DNA from: Bacteroidales bacterium UBA4621
GTDB taxonomy: Bacteria; Bacteroidota; Bacteroidia; Bacteroidales; Paludibacteraceae
NCBI GenBank assembly: GCA_002387325.1
Contig: DGIN01000041.1
Span: 1-24,961 of the forward strand
Direction: 5' to 3'
Length of the DNA stretch: 24,961 nucleotides
The notes beneath the pieces were generated by a model that was given only the letters and a program-made list of their open reading frames with translations, did not search any database and was not told where the DNA came from. A program made the position numbers and the translations under genes. The stretch's first letter is position 1. Every line of letters starts with the position of its first letter. Below are positions 16,040-24,961 of the stretch, piece after piece.

Positions 16040-19000
16040 TTATTTGTTGGGAATTCAATACAAAATATAGTCCGCTCCGGGCAGGTGCGGGGAATGTCCA
16101 ATGCCCGTCTTGCGAGCGGTAGGACGCTATGCGGTTGCCCAATATATCGACCAGTGTGATAGCATTTTCCCCCACGACATGCAGGTCTCCGCCTGCGGGA
16201 ACGATTGTGGGATATACTTTGAGGTCTGTTACGTTTTCGAGGGGTGTTTTTCCACCGATATACGTAATGGGGCAGGTAGAGACAACCGTACCGTCTTCGC
16301 GTGTCAGCAGGCAGTAGTATTCATCGCCGAGATGGCTGTCGTTGACCACGATGTATGAGGTTTCCGCACCGAGGACGGGGGCGTTGTTGCAATACCATTG
16401 GTAGCCAATCCACGAGAAGCCGCCGTTGTAGTCGGCATTGAGCAGGGCAATCAGGTCATTTTTCTGCTCTATGACAGAAGCGGCATAGCGTATGCGTGCC
16501 ACTATGCGGACAGGTTCCATAGGGCATTGTTTTGAGCCGAAAATGACAGTCAGCGGATAGTCCTGCGGAATGATGTCCGCCGGTAACGGAACGCGGATTT
16601 CCTCATCGGGCAAGAAAATATATACACTGTCTTTTCCCTGAGGTTTCCCTGTGGTTGTCCTGAAGTTACCGAGATGTATCTCTACCGAATCCAGTTGTCC
16701 CTGCTTATGGTCGTAAGGAATGAACAATGCGGGTTCGTCCGCACAAAGCGAAACGGTGTCTTGCACATCTACCATCAGTTTCGGATAGACCGTCAGGTTG
16801 AGTGTACGCAGGCTGTCGCAGCCGGCAGAAGACGGCATCGATTCATTATATTGCCCTGCCGTAGTATAGGTTTTGCCTTCAAACTCATAGGTCTCTCCCT
16901 CGCATATTGCCGCATCTACCGTGTCGGTTTTCTGTTTGTGGAAACGGACAATGATATGACTTGCCGCATCACAGCCGTATTGGTTTTTCTCGTCGTATGT
17001 ATATATGGTGTCCCGTGTTACTTCCTCCCCCGTAGGCAGAATGTAACTCTCGCCCATACATTTGTCTATATGCGTATCGTTGCCCGCACTCAGGTCAGGA
17101 AGTTCCAATTCGATAATGGCGGTATCCTGGCAGACCCCGTTGCTCATCGAAGCAATCGCCTTGGCGGTAAATTTTCCGCCCGAAGCGGGGTATTCGTGTG
17201 TGAGCGTGCCAGCCGTGGAGTGTACGAGCGGGTAACCGTCTCCGAAATCCCAAACAATATCCTCTACCGTCTCTTTCGATTCGGTAAGAGTACTGTCTTT
17301 GCGGTTGATGAAATAGATATGTGACGTATTGGTAAAGTCCACATAGTTGGTACAGTTCTCCACGCGTTCTTTTCCGCTCACTTCCGCTACGGGGAAGCGC
17401 GGGTTGGGGTTGGCGGTCAGGGTATAGGAACAATGTCCGCCCATCTGCGAGATGACTTCCACGACATAGATGCAGGTATCCTGCTTGTCGATATGCATCA
17501 CGTTGCCGTCCACGTAGGGGAGATGCGAAGCGTCCTCGCTTATTACAGAATCATTTGCCACTTTCCGCCATTCGTAGTTGAACCCCTCGGGGGCATTGAA
17601 ATGGTCGGTATCAAAATCACCGCAGGCAATACCCTCCAGGTCTCCGCTGCGGCAGCCGATTGTAAAATACGCATAGCCGTAGTGTCCAGAGTCCAGACAG
17701 TCTTTGGTCGTAAAACGGAAAGTAAGCGTCTGCCCGATATATTTGCGCAGCGAGATAGAGAGCGTTGTCCAGTCTTTCCAGACAATGGTATCGGTAGATA
17801 ATGTGTGGTCTTCCGGTTTCCAACGATGCCAATCCTCGATGCCGCCTCCCGTAGCAGAGCCTGCGAAGTTGGCACTGAAACATGTAGCGGGCGTTATTTG
17901 TTTTCCGCTTTGGTCATAGATACTCAACAAGAATTGCGGATCGTGATTAATGCCATTGATGTCCACCCCGTGTCCGGGCTTTTCCAATACTACAGCATAC
18001 TTCAACTCCATAATATCGCTCTGCCCTGCCAGTACGGTATATTTGTACTCTATGGCTTCTGCTTGGGCACCTATTTTCCAGTTGCCCAAACGCACCGAGG
18101 CAATTTCCCCGTCGGGGATGGTCTTGAGTTTGTTTTCGGTTCTTGGGTCGGTTTCGCCTTTGATATAATGGATAGTATGACGTGACTCACTGTTATCGTA
18201 TCCTTTATCCACAACAGCGGTATCGGCATAGGGGTTTGCAAAACTGCCATAGTAGCACTTGGCTTGTTCCAAATCCATATAATCCACGCATCGGTTTCCC
18301 TGTATCCATACAAATTCAGACACAGACACCCATTCGGAGAAACTGTCTTCGCCGCATACAGAGCGCACAGAGAAGACGTGATAGCCCTCGGTAAAAGTTT
18401 TCAGTTGTACAGAGTGTTGCTGTACGGCATCGTAGAAAACGACTTTGCCATCCTCCATATTATAGTCCCGCACCTGATAAACCCCGCTGCCTTTTGTCCA
18501 CGACAGCGTAGCGGTATTCTTGTCGTAAGCCGTTATGTTACCCTTGTTGTCTTTCGGGAATTCCGGTTTCCCGCAATCCTTTGTGTAGGGGGTAATGCTG
18601 ATGTTGTCTATGCAAGCCGCCGGCAGGTTGGGAGCCGCTCCGTTCTTGGCACAGTTCCAAATAAAAACCAACTTGCCGTCCTTGCTGGTGTTCGTTATGT
18701 TCAGCGTAAACCGGACAGACTGCCAAGTAATAGCCCCATACAAGACACTGTCTCCACCTATGCGATATGGATCCAACTTGCTACTATATATGCTGTTCGG
18801 ATTAGAATTGGCAGCAACGGACCGGGGTATCCAGAAAACAACTACGGAAGCATTCTTCAGCCCCAACGCCCGCCAGTCGAAATCCAGGGAGTAGATGCCC
18901 GCTTGCAGACTTAATTCGCGATATGCCACCACCGAAGAGGCTTTCTTTGTGGTATAAGAAGCAGTATTTCCATTGTCCGCAGACACATACAGCCCGTTCT

Positions 19001-19214
19001 GACCATTTTCGCTAAAATTGCCCAGACTGCCTATATACCATTGGTTTTCACAATTTGGACCCTGTGCTCCTGCATTGCAAGTCCACCTGTTGTGTTCCTG
19101 CGTATCCTCAAAATCACAATAGTATGATGTCTGCTGTGCCGATAGCGATACCATACCCGCTAACAGCAACCCCGCAACGGCTATTGTTTTATATATGTAT
19201 GTAGTTATTCTCAT
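16017..19214 (-). CDS. T9SS-secreted multidomain surface protein C (FN3, PKD, Ig-like)
   Basis: This 1065-residue exported protein is a paralogue of protein A (21237-24416). A signal peptide (about 1-26, ending SLSAQ) is followed by an N-terminal sandwich domain of J type (30-215), with GLYVSADNG and IDNISI motifs, and a fibronectin type III domain (about 222-305). Next comes a central region starting CVDYMDLEQ near 309, carrying TDPRT, SVRLGNW, KDWTTLSISL (about 478) and HYGYAYFTIGC (about 512). A PKD domain with WDFGDG sits near 655. A CEGETYEFEGKTY...GCDS repeat spans about 768-808, and an Ig-like domain with YQWY lies near 940. The T9SS sorting domain (about 991-1065) ends RVIVH. It is followed by barrel D with overlapping ends, a pairing that mirrors A followed by B. 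No enzyme motif is seen; a structural or adhesive surface role is inferred. Confidence 0.88.
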   Translation of the reverse strand: MRITTYIYKTIAVAGLLLAGMVSLSAQQTSYYCDFEDTQEHNRWTCNAGAQGPNCENQWYIGSLGNFSENGQNGLYVSADNGNTASYTTKKASSVVAYRELSLQAGIYSLDFDWRALGLKNASVVVFWIPRSVAANSNPNSIYSSKLDPYRIGGDSVLYGAITWQSVRFTLNITNTSKDGKLVFIWNCAKNGAAPNLPAACIDNISITPYTKDCGKPEFPKDNKGNITAYDKNTATLSWTKGSGVYQVRDYNMEDGKVVFYDAVQQHSVQLKTFTEGYHVFSVRSVCGEDSFSEWVSVSEFVWIQGNRCVDYMDLEQAKCYYGSFANPYADTAVVDKGYDNSESRHTIHYIKGETDPRTENKLKTIPDGEIASVRLGNWKIGAQAEAIEYKYTVLAGQSDIMELKYAVVLEKPGHGVDINGINHDPQFLLSIYDQSGKQITPATCFSANFAGSATGGGIEDWHRWKPEDHTLSTDTIVWKDWTTLSISLRKYIGQTLTFRFTTKDCLDSGHYGYAYFTIGCRSGDLEGIACGDFDTDHFNAPEGFNYEWRKVANDSVISEDASHLPYVDGNVMHIDKQDTCIYVVEVISQMGGHCSYTLTANPNPRFPVAEVSGKERVENCTNYVDFTNTSHIYFINRKDSTLTESKETVEDIVWDFGDGYPLVHSTAGTLTHEYPASGGKFTAKAIASMSNGVCQDTAIIELELPDLSAGNDTHIDKCMGESYILPTGEEVTRDTIYTYDEKNQYGCDAASHIIVRFHKQKTDTVDAAICEGETYEFEGKTYTTAGQYNESMPSSAGCDSLRTLNLTVYPKLMVDVQDTVSLCADEPALFIPYDHKQGQLDSVEIHLGNFRTTTGKPQGKDSVYIFLPDEEIRVPLPADIIPQDYPLTVIFGSKQCPMEPVRIVARIRYAASVIEQKNDLIALLNADYNGGFSWIGYQWYCNNAPVLGAETSYIVVNDSHLGDEYYCLLTREDGTVVSTCPITYIGGKTPLENVTDLKVYPTIVPAGGDLHVVGENAITLVDILGNRIASYRSQDGHWTFPAPARSGLYFVLNSQQIIARVIVH

Positions 19215-19293
19215 AGGTTTTTCTGTTTTACCACCGCCTCAGCAGATTAAACAATGGCTATCGTTGAAGCATAGACCTCCTAACTGCGGAGCA

Positions 19294-21180
19294 TTACTTC
19301 CCGTTCAGCACTGTAATCTGTACACGTCGGTTGTTCTGCCGCCCTTCTTCAGTGTCGTTGGTGTCGATAGGTTCGCTTTCGCCCTTGCCATCCGTATCCA
19401 TCCGTTCCGCTGCAATACCGCGTTTAACCATCTCCGCTTTCACGCTTGCCGCCCGTTTTTCCGACAGCACTTGGTTATACATATCCGATCCTTGCGAGTC
19501 GGTATGTCCCGTGATCAGGATTCTCACATCGGGGTTCTCGCTCAATATGGTGTACAGGCGCAGCAATTCCGGTTCCGACGAGGGCAGGATGTCCGCTTTG
19601 TCGGTAGCGAAATACATGTGCTTGAGCAGCAGCGTCTTATGCACGATATGTATCGGGCGCATATAGTAATGCACCGTATCGGTCAGCAGGCTGACCACCG
19701 CTGTTGTATCGTGGTATCCGTTTGCAGACAACACCCCGTCAAACACATCGCCGTAATGCAACATAGCCACTGCAGGTTCATCTGCGCTGATGGTGAGTGT
19801 TTTGTTATGAGTTTCGGCAACCCGGCTCTTCAGTTGCATCGTAGCACCGATCAACTGTTCCGTCTCCAAATCATGCACATAGCACACCCAACGCGGTGCG
19901 GGTATCAGTTTCAAATGCACCGTATCCAAATCCGCGGTGTGTATCACACGCAATGTGTCTCCCATATAGTCGCTTGGCAAATAGCCTGCAGCCCGTGCCA
20001 CAACAGCATACGTGGACTTAGGATAGCGTACCGCCGCTTTGCTGCCTTTGCCCATATTGCGGACTTTGGCTTTTTGCTTGGGTTTGTTGATATTCTTCAC
20101 CTCCACACTCGCCTGTGTCTTAGTCGGATTTCCCAATGTATCGGTTACAACAAACACCATACGCGGGTTGGGTACTCTCGGTTTGTTCACCTGCCATAGA
20201 GCCGTCAGTTTGATACCGACGAGCAATGAACTGACCTTCTTATCCGCAAAACCTGATTGATGGAGTGAGTTGGTTTGCATACAGGCAGGATGTTCGTCCG
20301 ACTCGTAAGTGCCGTTCACGGCGGCTAATGGCACTCCCCCCCCCGTACGGGCGGAAAGCATCGGTATTCCATAGTCAATGAACATCCCCAGACGCGTATG
20401 CCACGGGTGGCGGCTTTCCTCGTTGGCGGTTTGCCAATCGGCGGGAAAAAATTCATTGAGGTTTATTCCGAACTCGCCCGACAGAGTAATATCCAAGCCC
20501 CAACTGTTGGTGCCTTTGGCTGCTCCGTCATACAGCGGATGGCTTGTCAATGCGCCCGTTTGCAGGTTGTGCGCAGGTATATCCGTCCAGTCTTCCAATC
20601 CCATTTGTTCCGTTACCGAGGTCAGCAGGTCGCCCCGCTGATGCCATGAACCCAACAGGGTATAACCCACTTTGGTTCCTGCCATAAAATAGTACCGGTC
20701 GAAATTACCGCCAAACAGTATCGGTATCATCAGTTGCCCGACGGTTTGTGTCTCTCTGAATCCTTGCAACTGATAATTCTGCGTCATAGTGGCGTAATCA
20801 TTTCGCCCTGTTTGGAAAGGCGAAAGCGTCATACGGTCTTCGGAAGTAAAAAGGCGGAACTCCGGTCCTACAGAAAACATAAAGCGTCCGTGATGCAACT
20901 CATAGCCGGCACCTATCAGTCCGCCCCCGCCGCCGATAAAACGGGAGTCAAAACTGCCGTTTTTCCCCAAGCCCGCATCCAATGCAGCCGCAGAGTAGTT
21001 ATTGACCATACCGGAATACCCTACCCCGCCCCACATCGAGACAAAATGCAAGTCTTGTATCCTTGTGGTTTGGCTCTTGCCTTTAGCCTTGTTATTTTTG
21101 CCGTTGCGTGCAGGCGGTGCTGCCCATAACATCACCGGCAACACCATCACCGACAACAATATATATATAATCCGTTTCAT
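19294..21180 (-). CDS. outer-membrane beta-barrel fused to a C-terminal OmpA peptidoglycan-binding domain (protein B)
   Basis: This protein has 628 residues from the ATG at 21180; a TTG at 21204 is an unlikely alternative. The signal peptide MKRIIYILLSVMVLPVMLWA is followed by a beta-barrel region (about 40-335) paralogous to protein D (HGRFMFSVG at 97-105, IPILFGGN at 152-159). Two small beta domains follow: about 340-428, opening VFVVTDTLGNP like a carboxypeptidase-regulatory fold, and about 430-510. The OmpA domain (about 512-628) has MYFATDKADIL, GHTDSQGS near 558, LSEKRAASV and NNRRVQI near 616. Those Asp and Arg positions normally contact diaminopimelate in peptidoglycan. The protein can therefore span the outer membrane and grip the wall. 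It lies 56 bp after A and 79 bp before C, with no promoter between, so it is most likely part of the same operon and a candidate anchor for the secreted partners. Confidence 0.88.
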   Translation of the reverse strand: MKRIIYILLSVMVLPVMLWAAPPARNGKNNKAKGKSQTTRIQDLHFVSMWGGVGYSGMVNNYSAAALDAGLGKNGSFDSRFIGGGGGLIGAGYELHHGRFMFSVGPEFRLFTSEDRMTLSPFQTGRNDYATMTQNYQLQGFRETQTVGQLMIPILFGGNFDRYYFMAGTKVGYTLLGSWHQRGDLLTSVTEQMGLEDWTDIPAHNLQTGALTSHPLYDGAAKGTNSWGLDITLSGEFGINLNEFFPADWQTANEESRHPWHTRLGMFIDYGIPMLSARTGGGVPLAAVNGTYESDEHPACMQTNSLHQSGFADKKVSSLLVGIKLTALWQVNKPRVPNPRMVFVVTDTLGNPTKTQASVEVKNINKPKQKAKVRNMGKGSKAAVRYPKSTYAVVARAAGYLPSDYMGDTLRVIHTADLDTVHLKLIPAPRWVCYVHDLETEQLIGATMQLKSRVAETHNKTLTISADEPAVAMLHYGDVFDGVLSANGYHDTTAVVSLLTDTVHYYMRPIHIVHKTLLLKHMYFATDKADILPSSEPELLRLYTILSENPDVRILITGHTDSQGSDMYNQVLSEKRAASVKAEMVKRGIAAERMDTDGKGESEPIDTNDTEEGRQNNRRVQITVLNGK

Positions 21181-21236
21181 GTATCTTTTGTATATTCCCG
21201 ACAAACCGGTATCTGATTATTTGCCGGTTAACATTC

Positions 21237-24200
21237 TTATTCCACTACCACCTTGAACACCTTATCCCCATTGTTCACCGTAACTACGATGATATACATT
21301 CCCCGTTCCATCGACAGCGGCAGCATATTCTCCCCTTCTTCCGCTTCTGCAGTGAATACAGGTATTCCCATCGTGTTATACCCGTGTACCTGTGCCTTAG
21401 CCGGTACCCTGACCACGACATTCTGTCCGCTTTGTACAAAAGAGGGAGAAACAGAAATCTGCTCTTCGGGAGAGTACACCGTCGGCACAAAGACGCAACT
21501 CATCTCCTGCGTCCCGTCAGGCAGCGTTACCAGACAAGTATAGTAGTCGTTAACGGAGAAACCGCCCACTTTATGGTAATACGAGCGTGTAGCCCCCTCT
21601 ATCGGTAGTCCGTTTTCATACCATTGGTAAGCGGTAAACACTCCCCCGCCCTCGTAATTTTCGTTCATCAGCGAGATAACATCGTTCCAGCGTTGGAATA
21701 TCATATAGCGGCACATCCGTATCTCCTCACTGATAGTACAACCGTAATCGTTGTAGAAATGCATCGTATATATTCCGCCCCGCAAACTGTCCAATTCCAC
21801 GGACTCGGTATATTCCGTTCCGTTTATGGTAAACCGCGACACATTCGAATAGTCCGAGATGGTTATATGTATATACCCGTACAGGTGCGTGCTGTCCGCC
21901 TCCTGTGCTTCTATAATCGGCATCAGTTCAGGCAATACCGTTACTTTTCTGACGACAGTACTGTCGCATCCGTACCTATTGGGGCTTACCAGCCGGAGTG
22001 TCCTTGACACATCCGTCCAGACAGTGTCCAGACGCACCGTGTCCCCGTAGCAAACAGTGGTGTCAAGCAGTTCCTCAAAATCCTGCGGCTGTACCGTCAG
22101 ATACAATGTATCGTTGGCATAGCATCCTGTTGCAGGGTCCTGCCCCTGAAACGTATAATTGCCTGATTCTGTATATCTCGTTCCGTGCCAATCTATCCAA
22201 CTGCCCTCGCAAATGGTGCTATCCACCGACATCTGAGTATTGCCAATAGCAGGAACAAGTACCTCTATGGTGGTATCCGACATACATGTACCTTCACCGA
22301 TACCGTTCTTTGCCGTCAGATGTACCCAGTGTCTGCCTCCCTCAGCGGGGAAAATGATATACCCCGGTTGCGGGTCGGTGGTATAATCCTGTGTACCCGT
22401 ACTGAACTCCCATTCGTAGTTCTCGCAGCCCTCGTCCCTGTATTCAATACGCTTGCCGTCCTCGCTCACCCATACATAACTCGTATTGGTAATCGTATAG
22501 CGGTTTTCGCAATTCTGCGGGGTATAAAGCAGCCCGAACTCCGCCTGCGGCCAACGTGCAGAAGTGTTGATTGACAACTCGAACCAGCAGCCCGTGTTTT
22601 CTTTCGAGGTCAGTCGGCACGTCCAATTGGTCGGGTCGGTAGAGCGTATCTCCATTGTGCGGCTGGTGGAACGGAGCGTGCCATCGTCCGTCCGCCATTC
22701 GTAGTTGAATCCGTCGGGGGCTACCACCTCCATATAATCCTTGCCGCAACCCGTATTCTTGATATTGGCAGACTCACAATCCAACGTAAAATAGGCATAT
22801 CCGTAGTGCGCCGACAGGAAACAGTCGTAGGTTGCCACACTGATATGCAACGTCTGCCCTTTATATGCACTCAGGTTCAGGCCGAGAGTTGTCCAGTCTT
22901 TGTACACAATATCCGCATCAGCGGTCTTTCCTTTAATGGTCTGCCATCCGGGGTCGTTGCTTAACGGGTTCAAATCCACGCGACCGCACGACGGATCAAC
23001 CAACTGACCATTTTCATCACGCACCTCCAATACAAACCGCGGCATTTGGTCTTCGCTATGTCCCGTTGGGTCTTGCAATACTATCGCATACCGTAGCAGC
23101 AGTATCTCACTGTTCTCGTCTACGTAATACGGGTACGTTATCGCCTCCGTGCCGTTACCGGTCTCCCAGTTGCCCAAACGTACGCTGGACGTTTCCCCTC
23201 TCGGCACCATTCTGAGCCGTCCGCCCGTGCGCGGGTCGGTTGCCGTGGTATCCCACACCACCGTATGCCGGGACAGTATCGAGTTCGGACCTTGATCTAT
23301 CACCCCCGTTTTCTCAAAGGGCTTGTTCTTATTGACCTCATATCCGTCCGTATTCGTAGTGCTGTATGTACAATGCGCCATGGTTGTGTCGTGCAGATTC
23401 GAATAGTTGATACAATGCAGTTCGGGACAGAAGATATTAAAGTTGTTGATATATGCGTATGGGCTGTATATCGTATCCGCCTTACCTTGCACATCGGTCT
23501 GTATGTCCATACCCCGCACCCGGAAGTCATAATTTCCCTCCCGCATATTCTGCAACGTATAGGTATTGCTGTTTACCCAACGGTTTTTCCACGCAGTTTC
23601 GCCCACACGGCGGAACTGGAACTGATAGCGTGTCGCCACCGGACTCCATTCAAACACCACGTGGTCGCAGTTTTCCACAATCCCCGTAAAATTCGTCGGA
23701 ATAGGGAATTTGTTCTCCACTATCTGTATGTTGTCTATCGCCCCGCTGATACCTTGCTGTATAGAATCCGCTTCCGAGTTTATCCATGCAAACCACAGCC
23801 GCACATAGCGCACTTCACCGTTGGACGGTTGTGTTACATTCAGATTAAAGTTCGCAGTACTCCATGTCTCAACACCCGCTGACGGACCTATCATCGGATT
23901 TACTGCAGGCAGCACATCCGTCCCGCGTTGCAGCGTTACTTTGTTCGATTGTGCGGTCGGCGGCTGGATGAACGTAACATACCCCGCAGCCAACTGCATA
24001 TTGGGGCTGATATAATCAAAACCGACATAGTAATTGCCCGTAGGCAGCACGAAATCGCGATAGGCAAACTGCACATATTGCGGGTTACCTATAATCAATG
24101 CTATCTCGCCCGTCGCCGGATCGGTAAACACATAGCGTTTGCCCGCATCCGAATTCAGTCCGCCACTGTTGGAGATATAGAGTCCTTTGTTGCCGCTGCT

Positions 24201-24416
24201 GCGCAACGCTTCGCCCACACACCATTGGTCTATAAGCGTATCGGCAGCGTATGCTCCGATGCCGGGATTAAGCACCCATCTGTTCAATTCCGCAGCCTCA
24301 GCGTCCTCGAATCCGAATTCGTAAGGCAATGCCTCAAATACCTGCCCGTAGCCCGTTATTGCCATACATAGCAAAGCAATACCGCAATATATACGAAATA
24401 AACGATGATGTGTCAT
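21237..24416 (-). CDS. T9SS-secreted multidomain surface protein A (FN3, PKD, Ig-like)
   Basis: This is the first gene of the operon, encoding 1059 residues. A signal peptide (about 1-24, ending ITGYG) is followed by a J-type sandwich domain (about 28-235; GLYISNSGG, IDNIQI) and a fibronectin type III domain (about 240-325). The central region shared with protein C starts CINYSNL near 334 and contains TDPRT, SVRLGNWETG, KDWTTLGLNL (about 507), HYGYAYFTLDC (about 536) and APDGFNYEWR. A PKD-like domain lies at about 635-720. Two cysteine repeats follow (TICEGSWIDWHGTRY near 734; TTVCYGDTVRLD...YGCDS near 786). An Ig-like domain, AYQWYENGLPIEGAT, lies near 928. The T9SS sorting domain (about 984-1059) ends FKVVVE. 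The same domain order and many identical motifs in A and C point to gene duplication. Function is inferred as a surface structural or adhesive component. Confidence 0.88.
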   Translation of the reverse strand: MTHHRLFRIYCGIALLCMAITGYGQVFEALPYEFGFEDAEAAELNRWVLNPGIGAYAADTLIDQWCVGEALRSSGNKGLYISNSGGLNSDAGKRYVFTDPATGEIALIIGNPQYVQFAYRDFVLPTGNYYVGFDYISPNMQLAAGYVTFIQPPTAQSNKVTLQRGTDVLPAVNPMIGPSAGVETWSTANFNLNVTQPSNGEVRYVRLWFAWINSEADSIQQGISGAIDNIQIVENKFPIPTNFTGIVENCDHVVFEWSPVATRYQFQFRRVGETAWKNRWVNSNTYTLQNMREGNYDFRVRGMDIQTDVQGKADTIYSPYAYINNFNIFCPELHCINYSNLHDTTMAHCTYSTTNTDGYEVNKNKPFEKTGVIDQGPNSILSRHTVVWDTTATDPRTGGRLRMVPRGETSSVRLGNWETGNGTEAITYPYYVDENSEILLLRYAIVLQDPTGHSEDQMPRFVLEVRDENGQLVDPSCGRVDLNPLSNDPGWQTIKGKTADADIVYKDWTTLGLNLSAYKGQTLHISVATYDCFLSAHYGYAYFTLDCESANIKNTGCGKDYMEVVAPDGFNYEWRTDDGTLRSTSRTMEIRSTDPTNWTCRLTSKENTGCWFELSINTSARWPQAEFGLLYTPQNCENRYTITNTSYVWVSEDGKRIEYRDEGCENYEWEFSTGTQDYTTDPQPGYIIFPAEGGRHWVHLTAKNGIGEGTCMSDTTIEVLVPAIGNTQMSVDSTICEGSWIDWHGTRYTESGNYTFQGQDPATGCYANDTLYLTVQPQDFEELLDTTVCYGDTVRLDTVWTDVSRTLRLVSPNRYGCDSTVVRKVTVLPELMPIIEAQEADSTHLYGYIHITISDYSNVSRFTINGTEYTESVELDSLRGGIYTMHFYNDYGCTISEEIRMCRYMIFQRWNDVISLMNENYEGGGVFTAYQWYENGLPIEGATRSYYHKVGGFSVNDYYTCLVTLPDGTQEMSCVFVPTVYSPEEQISVSPSFVQSGQNVVVRVPAKAQVHGYNTMGIPVFTAEAEEGENMLPLSMERGMYIIVVTVNNGDKVFKVVVE

Positions 24417-24477
24417 CTTTTTGTAGCCGTAAAATTATATAATCTTAATAAACGTGTAATCCTGCCGAAACACGCCG

Positions 24478-24509
24478 CAAAGTTACACAAAAAATAGCAA
24501 TTTTGCAAT
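24478..24509 (-). promoter_or_regulatory. Bacteroidota-type promoter of the surface-protein operon
   Basis: On the minus strand ATTG (24509 to 24506) and TAACTTTG (24485 to 24478) are 20 bp apart, close to the TTTG / TAnnTTTG consensus. The start site would lie near 24471, giving a leader of about 55 nt before the ATG of protein A. No equally good promoter is seen between the following four genes. The rest of the 24417-24775 gap is AT-rich and holds only this site and the divergent tRNA promoter. Confidence 0.75.
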
Positions 24510-24700
24510 AATTATTTTTTTAATGGCATTTCCACATTATATCATCTTCGTGTTCCTCTGTATTTCCCTCCCCGTATTTTTACAACACATTCCTGAATAC
24601 TACCCCGAGCGTCTTTCCCATAGATATAACCTTGATACAAACTTCATCGGAGCAGGTCAATGTGGATTTTATGAAAAAGTACAGAAAAATCGCTATCAAA

Positions 24701-24732
24701 TTTGCATAATCAAAAAATTAGCCGTACCTTTG
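24701..24732 (+). promoter_or_regulatory. Bacteroidota-type promoter of tRNA-Lys
   Basis: TTTG (24701-24704), a 20-bp spacer and TACCTTTG (24725-24732) match the consensus exactly. Transcription would start near 24739, leaving a short 5' leader before the tRNA at 24776. Confidence 0.85.
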
Positions 24733-24775
24733 CACCCGCTTTTAAGGAAAGCCTTTTGCTATCCGCAAGAAGTTC

Positions 24776-24848
24776 GTCTCCCTAGCTCAGTTGGTAGAGC
24801 AACTGACTCTTAATCAGTGGGTCGAGGGTTCGAGTCCCTCGGGGGACA
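24776..24848 (+). tRNA. tRNA-Lys (anticodon CTT)
   Basis: This is a complete 73-nt cloverleaf. The acceptor arm GTCTCCC pairs with GGGGGAC (one G-U pair) and is followed by discriminator A. The D arm is GCTC/GAGC around AGTTGGTA. The anticodon stem ACTGA/TCAGT encloses CTCTTAA, giving anticodon CTT at 24809-24811. The T arm is GAGGG/CCCTC around TTCGAGT. The 3' CCA is not encoded and must be added after transcription. The gene is single, with its own promoter and terminator. Confidence 0.97.
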
Positions 24849-24864
24849 CAAATATAATATATTG

Positions 24865-24908
24865 AAAATGAGGTACTTGCAAATTTTGTAATACCTCATT
24901 TTTGCTTT
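24865..24908 (+). terminator. terminator downstream of tRNA-Lys
   Basis: AAAATGAGGTA (24865-24875) pairs with TACCTCATTTT (24892-24902) and the right arm runs on into TGCTTT. It lies 17 bp after the tRNA. The remaining bases to the window end show no recognisable gene. Confidence 0.7.
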
Positions 24909-24961
24909 ATAAGCAAAATCCGCTGACCTTTTGCGCTCAATCCCGCACCAATAAAGGGAAA

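Noticed and set aside
24523..24813. 96-codon plus-strand frame upstream of the tRNA
   Set aside because: It runs through the tRNA promoter and into the tRNA-Lys gene itself and resembles no known protein.

Overview
The window is chromosomal DNA of a member of the Bacteroidales (phylum Bacteroidota). The sequence shows Bacteroidota-type promoters (TTTG, about 20 bp, TAnnTTTG), three large exported proteins ending in type IX secretion (T9SS) sorting domains, a PepSY_TM-like protein and a periplasmic choloylglycine-hydrolase-family enzyme. The hydrolase hints at a gut or host habitat, but the genus cannot be named from this sequence.

Left end (1-3700). A minus-strand pair encodes a small lipoprotein (673-1155) and a PepSY-associated membrane protein (35-607). 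It is divergent from secG (1393-1770, plus strand), and the region between them holds a good secG promoter, a 21-bp-spaced direct repeat and a strong hairpin. Convergent to secG is a choloylglycine hydrolase gene (1620-2912, minus). Its frame has no stop before the shared terminator and runs into antisense secG. An 820-bp gap (2913-3734) has no credible protein gene, but it has a plus-strand promoter, several perfect hairpins and a strong two-way terminator, so it may encode a structured RNA of about 460 nt.

Main region (3735-24416, all minus). Five consecutive genes look like one surface-protein operon led by a strong promoter at 24478-24509. In transcription order they are: secreted protein A (1059 aa), beta-barrel-OmpA protein B (628 aa), secreted protein C (1065 aa, paralogue of A), beta-barrel protein D (about 311 aa, paralogue of the N-terminal barrel of B), and a 3740-aa modular adhesin E. 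A, C and E carry T9SS C-terminal sorting domains. The order A-B / C-D looks like a duplicated cassette of one secreted protein plus one outer-membrane barrel, with the giant adhesin added at the end. The inferred picture is a T9SS-delivered surface structure. The barrels would assemble or hold the secreted proteins, and B would also tie the structure to peptidoglycan through its OmpA domain. I recognise the domain families but not the locus as a named system.

Right end (24417-24961). The operon promoter is divergent from a tRNA-Lys(CTT) gene at 24776-24848, which has its own consensus promoter and a terminator. No further gene is visible in the last 59 bases.
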